Origin: Lepidurus packardi | Taxonomy: Eukaryota; Arthropoda; Branchiopoda; Notostraca; Triopsidae | Assembly: GCA_023053545.1 (NCBI GenBank) | Contig: JAKZAN010000001.1 | Span: 5,476,565-5,540,564, forward strand | Direction of reading: 5' to 3' | Length of the DNA stretch: 64,000 nt | Shown here: positions 24,490 to 36,263 of the stretch, piece after piece | How positions within the stretch are numbered: position 1 is the stretch's first letter | Layout of the letters: each line of letters starts with the position of its first letter | The notes under the pieces: model-generated | What the model was told of the DNA's origin: nothing | Database searches by the model: none | What the model saw: only the letters and a program-made list of their open reading frames with translations | Translations under genes and position numbers: made by a program

Positions 24490-25400
24490 GTTCTAAATTT
24501 CTCAGTTTTTATTTCTGCGTATGATAAAAAGACACAAAACAGGTTGTTTACTCCTTTTTATAAGACAAAGTTGTTTTTTTGGTGGCTATTGCCCTTTGAA
24601 AGGGAGAAAAATAACTTGGGCTTGATCTTTCGAACGTCTTCCCGAGCTGTGGAAAAATTAGTCCCGCCTACATTGATTTTACTCTACATTTAGAGCCACG
24701 TCTTTAGGGGGGTTGTGTCGCAAAACAATGTCGCTGTTTTTATGACACGTTAAGCTGTTAAATCTAGTGGATGATTTATAGAAATAACTTCAAGTATGCA
24801 TACGTGCAATTATTAAACTATTGCGCCAAAAATTCTAGCTATTATGCATCCCTACGGAGCACAAGCTGTGCTGAAACTAAAAGTCTGTACAACGACAAAT
24901 TTGCTTGAAAATGTTCGCTGTATTATTTATCTTTTTTTTTTAATAAAAAAACGTAAAATTTTTACCGTAAACAATACTAATTACGGGTATCTCAGAGTTT
25001 TTGTGCTTGTATTTGGCGCATTTAAAACTGCAGAGCGGAAACTGACAGTTTCCTTTTGTTCCAACGGTAATGGTGCGTGTGCAAGCAATGCATACTAGAG
25101 GCAATTTTGAGAATATTAAATAGCGTAAGTTAAGGTTTCTAGCATGGTTTAAATCCAGACCTTAGCAAAACTACATTACTTGTGATCCTATATGTCACTA
25201 GAAAAATTCACTAAAGCTGCAAAGTTGAGTTTTTCTATACGGTGCAAAGTGACTAATGTATCAAACGTTAACTCTACTTTCCATCTCCCCCAAAAAGCTT
25301 TTAAAGCTCTAAGTACCATCATTATTCTGAACCCAGTACGGTAGAGGCATGTGCATTAAGCAAAAAAATTCCCTGGTTTTCTTGAATGTTTCTGCTCTTC
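24490..25400. other. Intergenic stretch
   Basis: No supported gene. An 84-codon frame at 24844-25098 (+) starts with ATG but has no domain and an irregular composition. A perfect TGACGTCA (CRE/ATF-type) site lies just before this stretch at 24418-24425. Confidence 0.4.
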
Positions 25401-25448
25401 TCCAAGACTTAAGGTGATCTCTGAACCTTCGAGTTCAAAAAGTATAAA

Positions 25449-25741
25449 ATGGGGAAGCTTAGCTTTGGTAAGTTTATGCCAGAGACAATCCAACTATTTT
25501 CTCTTTTCTTTAACCTTTCGATTTTATCTCCCTGTCTTTAATTTCAGATCCCGCAAGGATTCCACAGCTTCACCGTGTATTCTTTCTGGACTGGACTTGC
25601 ACTCTTGTTACAATGGCAGAAAAGGTGGAAAGCTGTATGGCATCTATTTCGACCTTCGTCGGAGCTTGGGAATTGCTCTTGAATCATCCAAAACCGGACT
25701 TTGCAATTCTGCGCTTCTTTTGCGATGATCAAAGCTAGCAG
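25449..25741 (+). CDS. Candidate small two-exon gene (69 residues)
   Basis: Exon 1 (25449-25467) reads MGKLSF and ends TTTG|GTAAGT. After an 80-nt intron with a pyrimidine-rich end (TTTAATTTCAG), exon 2 (25548-25741) continues in frame as DPARIPQLHRVFFLDW and so on to QS and a TAG at 25736-25738. Three bases later comes another strong donor (CAG|GTAAGAG at 25741/25742), so exon 2 has consensus signals on both sides. The predicted product has several aromatic residues (W28, W47, F41, F65-F66), four cysteines, no obvious signal peptide and no known domain. Competing frames of exon 2 stop earlier. It could equally be an exon of a long non-coding RNA. A TATAAAA string overlaps the ATG and is probably chance. 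Confidence 0.35.
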
Positions 25742-25759
25742 GTAAGAGTTTTCTCATAT

Positions 25760-28700
25760 AAAGAATGCATTTGATGTGCTTGTATTGTTCGGTCCAGTTG
25801 CGCTATATATAATCCTCGGATAGATTGTAGTCAACAACTTGGAAGTGAAAAAAATATGCCGCTAGAAATTATTCCCTAGGAGGAGTCAACGTTTCCTAAA
25901 CTTCGGCTCTTTTGATCTAATTGAAGAATTGACTGGGGGTTCAATCATTGAGTTCCCTTTCTATCCTTTTTGTCTCTGTATTAGAACCCTTTAGGAAGCC
26001 GAAGAAGTTTAAACGCAGTTTGTTAGAGTTAAGACTGACATACTGAGTTTGTTAGGTTTTAACCTAATATACTTTGTGACTCTGCTGAGTTCTAAGTTTC
26101 TACGACGCTTCAAGTGCATAAAAGAAGGAAATGGGGATGACTGGGAATAGTTTACTCTCTTTTATTGTTTTGTTTTTAAAAAACATGATTTTGAAAAAAT
26201 GAAAAGAAAAGAAAGGGAAGAGTGCTCTATGCAGTGAACACTTATGCAAAGCTATTCCTTATTAGGGGGCTATACACTATAAAAGCTATTGAGAAGGCTG
26301 ATAAGGTCCTCTTTTGTATGGTGTGAGCTTGTGCTGTCGAAAAGCTCGTCTGGGACGCACATAGGCATCGGATCTACTTCCCTCTTTCCTATTCCGCCCA
26401 GCTACAATTTCCCATCTGCAAGCCACGTGTTCACGTGTGCTTTAAAAACGCACGCACACTTTCGATAAGAACGTGCTGCCGTAGGTCTGTTCTATAGTGC
26501 TTTTCAAAGACTAAATTTAAACCAAAATCCCTCTGTCTACCCCTAGATAAAAAGAGAAAAGATTCCACTTCCTCTCAAATTAAAAAAAAGAAGAAATTCA
26601 GCTGAGCTTTTGTAAGAGTCAAGCATGTAATCCAAGTTAAAATCCCGTAGAAAAAAGACCGAGACAAAAAGATAAATAATGGGGGATTGAGCTGAAAAGG
26701 TTTCATCCTTTGTTAAGTCGCTTGCTATTGCAAAGACAGGAACAGCAGGAGTCCCTGCGTTTGAAGGCGCGAAAAAGAAAACCAAATTACTATGGGTTAA
26801 ACGGTGAAGCGGGACAAGGAGATATCATTAAGGTAGACTGAATTAGGCTTGGGTTACGGAAGTACGTAACCAAAAAGTTTGGGTATAAGAATGAAAGGGG
26901 ACATGGGTTGTTGGAAAGCCAAGGTTGACAGTGGCAGAGAGAAATGAAGAGTTGGTAAGGAGAAGCCCTTTATTGGACAGTAATATAACATCCGTAAGAC
27001 TTGTGCGTCAAAGAATGCAATTGTTTTATGGATATTGAAATTGGAAAGAGACCGGAAAGTGCGGAGAGGTTGCAAGGGGAAGTTTGAAGGATTCGCTGAG
27101 GTTCTATTAAGCGGATATATTGGGAAACCTTATCAGATTTTGTCAGTTATATAATGGGGAGTTTTGGATCCCGGGCTTGGAGTCAGTGGGTTTCTTACCA
27201 TTTTTTGCTAGGATTTATATAGGTACATTACTGCTGGGTTTTCCTGAAAGCGAAACTTTTTTTTTCGCTACATATGGAATTTCATTTGTCAGTGTATCCC
27301 TGGGATAAACAATTTGTGTTAGGTGACGACTTATATTGATATTTAGTCTCGACAGAAAATGGAATTTAGTTATTCGCATAGTGACGTCAGAGGAAAATGT
27401 AACCTACTCTGTCAGGTGATTGTTGATTTCGATTGATGAACTCAATAACTTTAAGTTAATATACCAAGAATTTTTTTCCCATATGGAAACGTTAACATGG
27501 TAACAAGTTGCATTGTTGATATCTCAACAGAAAAACTCTTTGTGATGTCAATCGATACTGCAGAGCTAAATTTTTAATGACTTAGGATCTTTTGAAGGTG
27601 ATTAAACCGCTGCATAAAAAGGTAAGAATTTTTTTTAAGACTTTTTGCAGCTATTTATGATCAGTAAATATTGCTATTTCTATACCACAATGCTATTTAT
27701 AGTATCGATAGTATTCTAATACGATACTACAGTACTTTGTATGCCAATTTAGTATGACAATACTAAAATTTGCAACGCAAAAAGTAAGAGTATTTGTGCA
27801 ATAAATCTGTTATTACCAGAAATCTGGAAATCTATTTTTTAGTTGAAATATAACTTGTTATTTACAGGGCTGTGAGTTAAATTTTCCTTGGAGTTGCATG
27901 TTTACTTTATGGGAAAACCACGGTTTATTATACTTTTAGTAAAATTTTAGGAGTGTTTTAAATTATGACGTGTGTTGAAAGAAGTTTTGAGCTATTTAAG
28001 AACAGAAGTTTGTATTTACATTTATGGAAATTTGGGCGACTTTAACGACGTAAAGGTTGGGTTTCGTTATGCATTGCTTTTGACTTTGAACATGCGTTGT
28101 TCTTCTTTCTCCCACCGAAAGGGGTTATTCATAAACAAGGCGATTCTTAGAAGCCATGTTTCAACCCAATTTGGTTAGATGAGTAAAATAAGTTTGGTGT
28201 CGGGACAGATATTCTATGTAAAGTTAGGTCGAGTGTGGTTTGTTTGCTGAAAGAAAATCTGAAATGAGGTGCATGAAGTGTGACGAGAGATGGATCACAC
28301 GCCTTTTTATGACAGTTGTTGTTAAGGCCGCCTGGGTCGTAACATCGAAACAGGCCAACGGAATAGAGCTCTTAAATTGTATGTAATAATACGAAAAAGC
28401 TTATAAAATGACCATTTGTCAAAGTCGACGCCTATGTCAGACGTAGATCCTTTTCTTCGCTTTAAGTGACCCGTTTGATCGAGTAGACTTTTCCATTTTC
28501 CCCAAATCGCATAAGAGTTTCTATGCACATTCTTGTTGGTTCTGTTTTTTCTTCTGCAAAGGCCTGCTTTCTGCGAAGACGTAAACAAAGAAGAAAATAA
28601 TGTATTGACTGGATGTAAATAACCCTTTTGAGCTTGCCTTTGCTTTTAACCTGTGAGGAGACTGCAAATATCCAATGACATCGACGAAAAGTCACTTGAA

Positions 28701-29500
28701 AGACAATCACATCTCGTCACACGTCAACACTTACCCTATACCCTCCATCGCGTATTTCCCCCTCAACCTACTCGTAACAATAGCGAAGGAAAATGAAATC
28801 TTGGGAATGTGACACAAAATTGGATGGTTAATAGGCGTTTCCAGATTTTTTTTTATTATTTTTCTTAGCCTTTCTTATTTTTTTACCCACTGGGACACAA
28901 TAGGGGAATGAAATTGACTTTCGATAAAGTATAGGTCATATTGATGGACATTTCCTTGGTCCTTTGGAACGCATGATAGGGATCTCGGAATCTTTTGCTT
29001 CCGTTTCCCAAAATTGACCATATACCGTCATTTATTGGAAAAACGGAGAAGGTAGATTGACAACCAAATCCCTAGAAGGTGTCGGACACAGTCTGGCTTG
29101 CTTCGCCCCTATTTTTTTCGATTTCAGAGTTCGATTCACTTACTACTGTCACAGCGGTAGCGGAGGGTTCGTTGCCCTTCGTAGATTGTAAGCCAGAAGA
29201 AGCTTATTTTGATCCAATATTGCTTAGGAAATGAACTTTTCATTATCTTCGAAGACCTTTTTGATGTTTGCGTTAAAAAGAAATAAACAAAAGATGCAAT
29301 TTGGGAAGTAGATAGCCTACTTGCTGACAGTGTATTGCCACAAGAATTGTAAAGATTGCGGTTCGTTATGTTGAACACCATTGTGAGTCTTACATACTAA
29401 TTTCCCTTGAAAGATTGTCGAGTTCTTATTAAGTTCATACCGCTTTAATTGTTAATGACTCGATAATGCAAGAGTTCAAATGCTAACTTAAGCTCAGATG
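25760..29500. other. AT-rich intergenic stretch
   Basis: No supported gene. Notable sites are a perfect TGACGTCA at 27382-27389, a DRE-type TATCGATA at 27703-27710 inside an imperfect hairpin, and a consensus donor AAG|GTAAGA near 27621 with no convincing exon attached. Open frames are short and without domains. Confidence 0.4.
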
Positions 29501-29504
29501 ATTA

Positions 29505-29547
29505 GGTTCACTACAGTCCACGGCTCTACCAACTGAGCTACCAGAGG
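29505..29547 (-). pseudogene. tRNA-Tyr 5' half (tRNA fragment)
   Basis: On the minus strand the sequence from 29547 starts CCTCTGGTAGCTCAGTTGGT, a full D-arm with A box, and continues to an anticodon arm reading ACTGTAG. This is the GTA anticodon context of eukaryotic tRNA-Tyr. The 3' half (variable loop, GGTTCGA-type B box, acceptor complement CCAGAGG) is not recognisable in the next 100 nt, even allowing a tRNA-Tyr intron. I read it as a truncated tRNA copy or tRNA-derived retroelement head. Confidence 0.5.
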
Positions 29548-29579
29548 ATACAGATGATAGGTAGCTACAACAGGCACAT

Positions 29580-30960
29580 GTACGTAGTTGGAAATATTCC
29601 CAGCAGATGTCGCTTTCTATGAATTTTTTAGCTTCTTTGTTTGTTTTTATAGTCTATCTTTGTAAAAAAAAAAAAATACGTAAAACGAATGTCGTATGAA
29701 ACTTAGAGCATCTATTCCTTGCCAGCTTAGCCATGTCTGAATCCAAACTTGCAGGACTAGCCGTTCGTTTTTATGGCTGCGTTATATGATATACCCTAGA
29801 GGAACAGGAAGAGGAATTTCCTGCACCCGGACCATCTAACCGGTGTGTATACTTCCTTCCACGCCATGTAATTCGGCCCTGTCATTCCATACCTTATTCA
29901 GAACCACCCACCACGTGCTCGTCAATCCTTTGATTTACGAGATCCAAGAACAGAAACTAAAACGAACTCGAAAGAGAAAGAAAAACAAGCAACTGGCCTG
30001 TGTATCTTATTACCATAATTGTGGACATCAGTTTCCTTATAACTTCCCCACACCTTAAGACGACTACAATTTGTCTAGCACTCGTATATAACGTATGACA
30101 TCATCCCTTGCATTTTCTGGCAGTTTTCGTGAAGAGCACTCGTATATTAATAACGCCACACTGAAATTGAATTCCATAGATTTCTATTAAAAATAATGAC
30201 GTACATACGATCGCTGAGTGCTATATTTTATTTCAGTTTTGTTAGTTTTGCGATGAATATGCGTAATTTATAATTAGTCATGCGGGCTATTTCTAGAAAC
30301 AGAAAACGCTATTTTTGGCAGAAAACTCCACAAAAAAGGAAAGCATTAAAAAAATAGGTAATCTAGCGACATCTATAGTCTTCAGAATGAACTGCTTAGG
30401 ATGTGCAATAAGCCTGGAAAGTAGTGTTGGCTAATGAATAATTTGGAGGCGAGTTTGTGCCAGCATTATTCTGCTTCAACGTGAAATGCATATGCTTGAC
30501 TTGGGATATGTTAAGAAGTTAGCTCTCTCGCTCCAGCTAATTGAGTTTGGAATTGTTGATAAAACCGCAATCTAAAGGCTTAACCGCATCCGGACGCTAA
30601 CTCGGATCCTGAGCCAAAGGCTAACTGGGTTTCGAACGTTTCGCCGTTGTATGGTCCAAACTAGCTCCACGTTTTTTTCCCGATTGGGCCTTGAGTATAA
30701 AAATACCCTCTTTTTGAAAAAGTACAGCTTGGCTTTGGCGTGCAGTTGACATTGGCGGTTGTAAAGCGTTAGTACGCGTTTATAGATGTGATTGTGAGAA
30801 AGTGTTGTGGGTCTGAGTTGAGTCTGCGACACACAATAGCGTGATATGGGTGTTTGAAAATGCATTTTTGACGACCTAATTGTGGTGCGGCTGCCTTAAT
30901 TCGTCCTCGGGCCCAGTTTTATAGGGGATCCTTAGTGTGCAATGAGTTTTCTTCGCTCGT
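29580..30960. other. Intergenic stretch upstream of the DUF389 gene
   Basis: No supported gene. Frames at 30572-30865 (-) and 29843-30058 (+) start at non-ATG codons and show no domain. An in-frame stop at 30965-30967 separates this stretch from the DUF389 start codon. Confidence 0.45.
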
Positions 30961-30982
30961 TCCTTAGCCACCAGAATTGAGA

Positions 30983-33900
30983 ATGTCTGGCGTGTGGTTT
31001 ATCGTGACAATTCCGAACAAGGCAACGGAAAATTCGGTTTCAACACTGAATGTCCCATTACTTGCAGACCAGTCCAACTTTTCGGAAGAAAAGGCAGAAT
31101 TTAGTTGCAGCCGGACAGGATTGGAGCCGGAAAACCATGTTGGCCCGCTTTGCATGGAGGATGTACGTTCTTTCTTAAAGAAAAAAGAAGAGTTTGGACC
31201 CACAAATGAAGTGTAATTCTTTATACAGGTGTTAGGAAACGTTCTGAGAAAGTTATCGATCTCCGATGGGGCATCTTGGGCTAAAACACGCAATGGAACC
31301 TATCATCAAGTACGTTGAATTCAGTTCATGCTTTTGAGCGGACAGTCTGCACCTCAGTATGACCTCGAAGAGATTATGTTTTAGAGATTAGATTCCTATG
31401 TTTATTGTACAGCCTAAGGGCTTAAGTTAGAGACCGTTTTCTTTAAGATTATGGAGGAAGGTATTGAAAAGTTTTGTCACGTTGCTACATGCTGAGTAAA
31501 CACAAGCTTTTCTTTTCCTGAAACATGCGTCTTTGATTGTAAACGCTTAAACTTTATCTTTATACCTGTTATCCGAATTGGAAAACGCGTGTGGAATTCT
31601 TAACACGCGTTGGCAGTCCCTTTCAATGTTTTACGATTCTCCTAGACGTTTAAAAAAACTTATGGATATGTTACATGGCACGAAAATGTTTTAGCACAAA
31701 CAAACAACGGATGTATTTGGCTTTAGTAAACTTATAATAATAAGCTTATAATAAGCTTTATAGGTTCCTCTTTGGCACGATTGCAGTTTTGGTTTTACCA
31801 TATATACCGTAATTTGCCATAAGGTTCAGTTGTTGGCAGCTTGAATGTAACATTATTGTTGCCACTATAACTTGTGTTAGACTTAATTCTTTAGACTTCA
31901 TTGTTGCTAAAATTGTCTATGTCATTACATAATTAGTATTTTAAGATTTTATTAGGTAATCGATGTCAAGAAGATAGAATGCAAGAAAATCAGATATTTC
32001 AAAACAAATACTGAAGTTTTATCTGCATTCTCAATACTCTGATTTTAATGCCGTTTAAAATGATTAATTTTTAGTTTTTGCAAAATTCAGTAATATAGCG
32101 CCTCTAAATGCTGTAATCATATTGGAATGCCTAAATTAGGGTTATATTTACTGAATTATATCATTAAAAAGCTGGATTTTATGATGTCCTAAGTAAGCGT
32201 TGAAGAATTCATTTTAGTATATCTCTCAGTTTGTAGTTTTGCGTATTGTGACGTCATATTTCTTGCTTTGTTTTTTTGGCTGTTAAAAGTGAATTTTAGA
32301 TAGTTGCTAGTCCTGGGGCCAAGGTAGCAACGTCAGAAAATTAGTCATTATCACTTGACTTTTAAATATTCTCATAAAAAAGCGCCTTAAATTATAATTT
32401 GTCTTGTGATTCCGATGCGTCTTCTTAGGTGCTCTTTCCTGTCACTAACGAGGAGTGCGAGGCAGTTCTAGGCTTACTAAGAGACCGTGGCTTTGGCGTC
32501 AAGCATCAATCTACACTAAGGTAAAGTTATAAGCTTATGAATAAGAAAGCAATTTTTTCTTTTTTTTTCTTAACAAAATGAATTTTGGATGTAGTGTATT
32601 GCCTTGCACTCTGCATTACGATGGTCGCGAGACGAAGAAGGAACCCGGGGACAAAGCGAAAGGAAATGAAGACGTGGTAGATTACTGGAAAAAAGAAGAC
32701 GTGAAAGTTGCTTCTCATATTGATGGGTAATCATGCAAGGGCACGAGCTTGCCAAAAAAAGTTGGCAAAGGGCCTGAGACGCAAGAAAAATGTGTACTAA
32801 AAAGGTGGTGTGTTTCTAACCCCTTAATCGAGTTTTTGGGGACCGTTTTAGTGCGAGCCGAAAAATTGGCTTGGAAACGAACGGCGCAAAAAAAGATGAA
32901 CCGGGGCAAGCAGGAGAAAGAGGTAGACATGTTGCTAGAGAGGGTCCGAATCAAGAGGAGGAAACAGGAGTAGCTAGGAAAGTACCAGGCGGCGATGGAG
33001 GAAGAGGAGGAGGCGTTAAAGCTAAACGTGCCAAATTTTTGCAATCGATCACTTCACGGCTAACTGTGGCCCAAGTAGTGGAAGGGGTCCGAGCCAGTGC
33101 CTCCCTAACGTTCGATTTCATCATGTTCATCCTCTTGGCAGCGTAAGTTTTGTCCCATTATATGTCACTTCCCGCTCCTTGGCCTTCACCTTCCTTAGAA
33201 AAAACATTGAATCTCCATACTACTCAGCAGATTAACCATGTATAGTCCTACCATCCGACTGTTCTTCCATTCGTTCTTTTCTTTTAAAATAAAAAAATCC
33301 TTCGAATTTAATCTGAGGAAAATTGGAAGAGTCTAATTTTTTTTTTACTATGCTAGGATGCTGGCTGCAATGGGATTGGTGGAGAATAGCTCAGTAACGC
33401 TAGTCGCCAGCATGTTAGTTTCGCCCATGATGGTAAGCTTTACAAGAATGGTCTTTTAAATTCTCTTTCAAGATTCTCTTCCAACTTGTGTCCAAATGAG
33501 TTTTTCTTTTTTCTTACAAAATTATGGACAATTTGTACTACAGGGACCCATTTTGGCGGGTACTTTTGGGACCGTGATTCAGGACAAATCATTGCAGAGA
33601 TTAGGCGTGAAGAATGAGTTAATTGCATTGGTTTTCTGTTTAACTTTCGGGTTTGTTTTCGGGCTAATTTATGGGTCCATCAACAACTGGAGGAGTGATT
33701 ACTGGCTCACGACAGAAATGGCTGCCAGGTAACAATCTCAAATAAGAGAGGTTAAAAAATATAATATTTTATGCGTTAAGAGGTCAGTTGAGATCCTTGT
33801 GGGTGGGGATCCTAATTGCTCTTCCTTCTGGTGCTGGTGTCGCCCTTTCGGTGTTGGGAGGCAACGCAGGGTCCTTGGTGGGCGTGGCCATCTCAGCTTC

Positions 33901-35638
33901 CTTGCTGCCACCCGTTGTGAACGCGGTAATGAAATTTCCTTGTCAAACTGTTAAATTTTTTTGCAAGTTGGGCAACATAGAAGAATGTGTATTTTTTAGA
34001 GGTTACTTCAAAGAAGAAAGTGTTGTGTCGGGTAAAAAGGAGAAGAAAGGCTTTTATTAAGTAAGGTCGCTGGGGAAAAGAAAAGTTATCAATCCATCAG
34101 TCTTTAACAAGGAGCTCATCGTAACCATGCGTCTTTCTGGCATGTTTTCTTAGTAAACAAATGCCAAGACTTTCTTTTAGTCGACCTGTATTGCCTTCCA
34201 AGATGATGCAACCAAGTATATACTTTGACGAGTCAGGTTTCAAACGAGTGTAACAAACAGGGTGTCCTTTTCTTTTTGTTCAAGCCTTTGTACTCTAATG
34301 AAAGCAAAGTAAATCAACTCTATTTTGATGACACTCTTACGTTTATTGTAGGGACTATTATGGGCAGTAGCATTGACCAAAAGTGTCCAATACCAGCTGG
34401 GTGAAGAACTGTTTTTCCCGCCAAATTATGAGCTGTCGTATTCCAAGCATATTCCTGTGGAAGTCGCTATTTTGGGTGTGGTTAGCCTTTGTCTAACGAT
34501 CGTCAATATTATCTGTATTTTCATCATGGGAGTCGTCGTACTCAAGGTATGGATCATGTAAAACTTACCCAATTTGAGTTTCACGTATACACATTGGTTT
34601 TCTTTATACTCGTAGGTCAAAGAGGTGGCTCCTGCGCAATCCACTGTGAGACGCTTCTGGGAGAAGGATATTAGAGTCGCCCGGGACTATAATAAGACGC
34701 TCGGACCCAAAGACGGGGAAGCTTTGCGAAATCAGTTACGTATCAATTCAACAGAAATCGGTCATTTAGAAACCCTGGGTTACTAACACGGCTTATTCTG
34801 TATCGCTCGGGTATGAAATCCTTAATAGGCTTTTCAGCGAGTTACTTCGAGAAGACCAAGAAGACGGAATGGGACACGACGACGATACTGGAGAGAATAT
34901 CAGTGATGATAGGGACACGGTCAGCGAAGCGGGAGAGACCGACCTACGCAAGCGGCGTACAATACGGCATTGGCGTCACTACATGGAGCACATGCAGGAT
35001 GATCTAGTTTACCGTACCGTCTGCAGGGCGAGTGCATACCCAGTTCCGAAGGTATTTTTTTAAAACTCTAACCATGGCCTTCATTGCTAAGGTTCACAGG
35101 TTATGTATAGTAGTATGATTTGTAATTATGTCCTTATGTCCTTTCTTGGCAGTTGGACGTGATGTTCGCGTCCCCCAAAGGCGTGACGTGGGGCTCCAAT
35201 GTGGAGACGTCAGGTACGTCCCCGACCCCAAGTGCGACGAACTTGAGACCTGCTTTATTACGGCGATCGATGTCCCACGAAACTCCAGCGACTTGTCCGA
35301 GCGGCAAGAATCCAGGATCTTTACCCGAATCTGCATCATCCAGGTGGCGGAAAAGGCGGTTCACAGCTGGGGGGCATCCCAGCACCGAGTTTTCGCCTTT
35401 GGCCCCCTCCCTAGCCGCCGAAGAAGGGGATGTGAGCATAGACTTGCCGGACCAAGCCCACGCAACACCGACATCGCCATCTGGGACGCCGCATAACCGT
35501 CGTTTTACTTGGAACTTCCATCTTCCGCGCCCGTTTACGAGTCGGTTCGTGGTAACCCGTGCCCGGGATGATCCTTTACGAGCTGCTGGGAATAAGCCGC
35601 GTCACCATCATGATCATCATGATGAAGATACCGTTTAA
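30983..35638 (+). CDS. DUF389-family multipass membrane protein, 12 exons
   Basis: Exons deduced from splice sites: 30983-31162, 31229-31309, 32429-32520, 32595-32726, 32852-33142, 33357-33432, 33544-33728, 33781-33925, 34352-34546, 34616-34734, 34829-35051, 35153-35638. The frame closes at 734 residues plus stop. The N-terminal part (1-235) is soluble, with an acidic/basic linker. Residues about 240-460 form the DUF389 membrane core, with diagnostic blocks such as ASMLVSPMMGPILAGT, IALPSGAGVALSVLGG and VGVAISASLLPP, and about six hydrophobic helices. The C-terminal 275 residues are hydrophilic and end HHHDHHDEDTV, a potential metal-binding tail with a class III PDZ-like end. DUF389 proteins are known in bacteria, archaea and scattered eukaryotes; their function is not established. 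An in-frame stop precedes the ATG. The exon 10/11 junction uses a weak donor (CA|GTTACG) and is the least certain; an acceptor at 34838 is possible. Confidence 0.88.
31310..32428 (+). other. Long second intron of the DUF389 gene
   Basis: This is a 1.1-kb AT-rich intron among otherwise short ones. It contains a small direct repeat (CTTATAATAA, near 31730-31755) and a perfect TGACGTCA at 32249-32256. No coding content was seen. Confidence 0.6.
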
Positions 35639-36263
35639 GGTATATGGAACTTACGAAACGTTGATGAAGATGCAAAAAAGTTGCTGTATTTCATGTCCAA
35701 GATCAAATACCAGATCAAAAAACCAACACGTTGAAATCCAAAGGTCAGGTAAAAACTTTTAACAGTTAAAGAGTTTGAAATAGAAGTTATTACCACGTTT
35801 TTTCTCACGTATATAACATGTTGAAAGAGTTGTGAAGGAATATTTCTTGAAACAATCCCAAAAAGAGTAGTAGGAAAATAGTGCATTTTCGTAACTGCAT
35901 GAATTGATTATTGTGAAGGGTACGCTTGGAGAAAAAGGCAAAGGCAAGGACATATTGTCTGGGGGGGAGCAAGGTGAGTTGTGATGTGTGGGGCAGGTGT
36001 GTTTTTCTTTTATAGAAAAAAAAACAGCAAAAAACGTAACTATTGGAGACAAAGAAAAAGACGAAATATGAAAAGTGACACGAAGGGAATGATTTGCGTA
36101 GTGCTTGTACATCACAATTTGTGCCTACGACCTCGCCAGCAGGACTTCGGAATATTTTTTACTTACGCTTTTTGCGTAGATATGGCACATGTAGTATAAA
36201 AGTGTAGAGTTATGGAAAAGAAGTGATCTTACGTCATTGGGTTATCATTTGGCGGGGTTATTT
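35639..36263. other. Convergent 3' region between DUF389 and receptor genes
   Basis: The two genes end tail to tail about 625 bp apart, and this stretch should hold both 3' UTRs. I saw no canonical AATAAA on either strand, so the cleavage sites cannot be placed. Confidence 0.5.

Noticed and set aside
32749..32973. 74-codon frame overlapping DUF389 exon 5
   Set aside because: It crosses the inferred intron and stops; the other frame joins neighbouring exons and leads into the DUF389 membrane core.
34813..35007. 64-codon frame starting MKSLIGFSASYF
   Set aside because: It is the alternative frame of DUF389 exon 11 and stops inside it; the acidic frame continues into exon 12.
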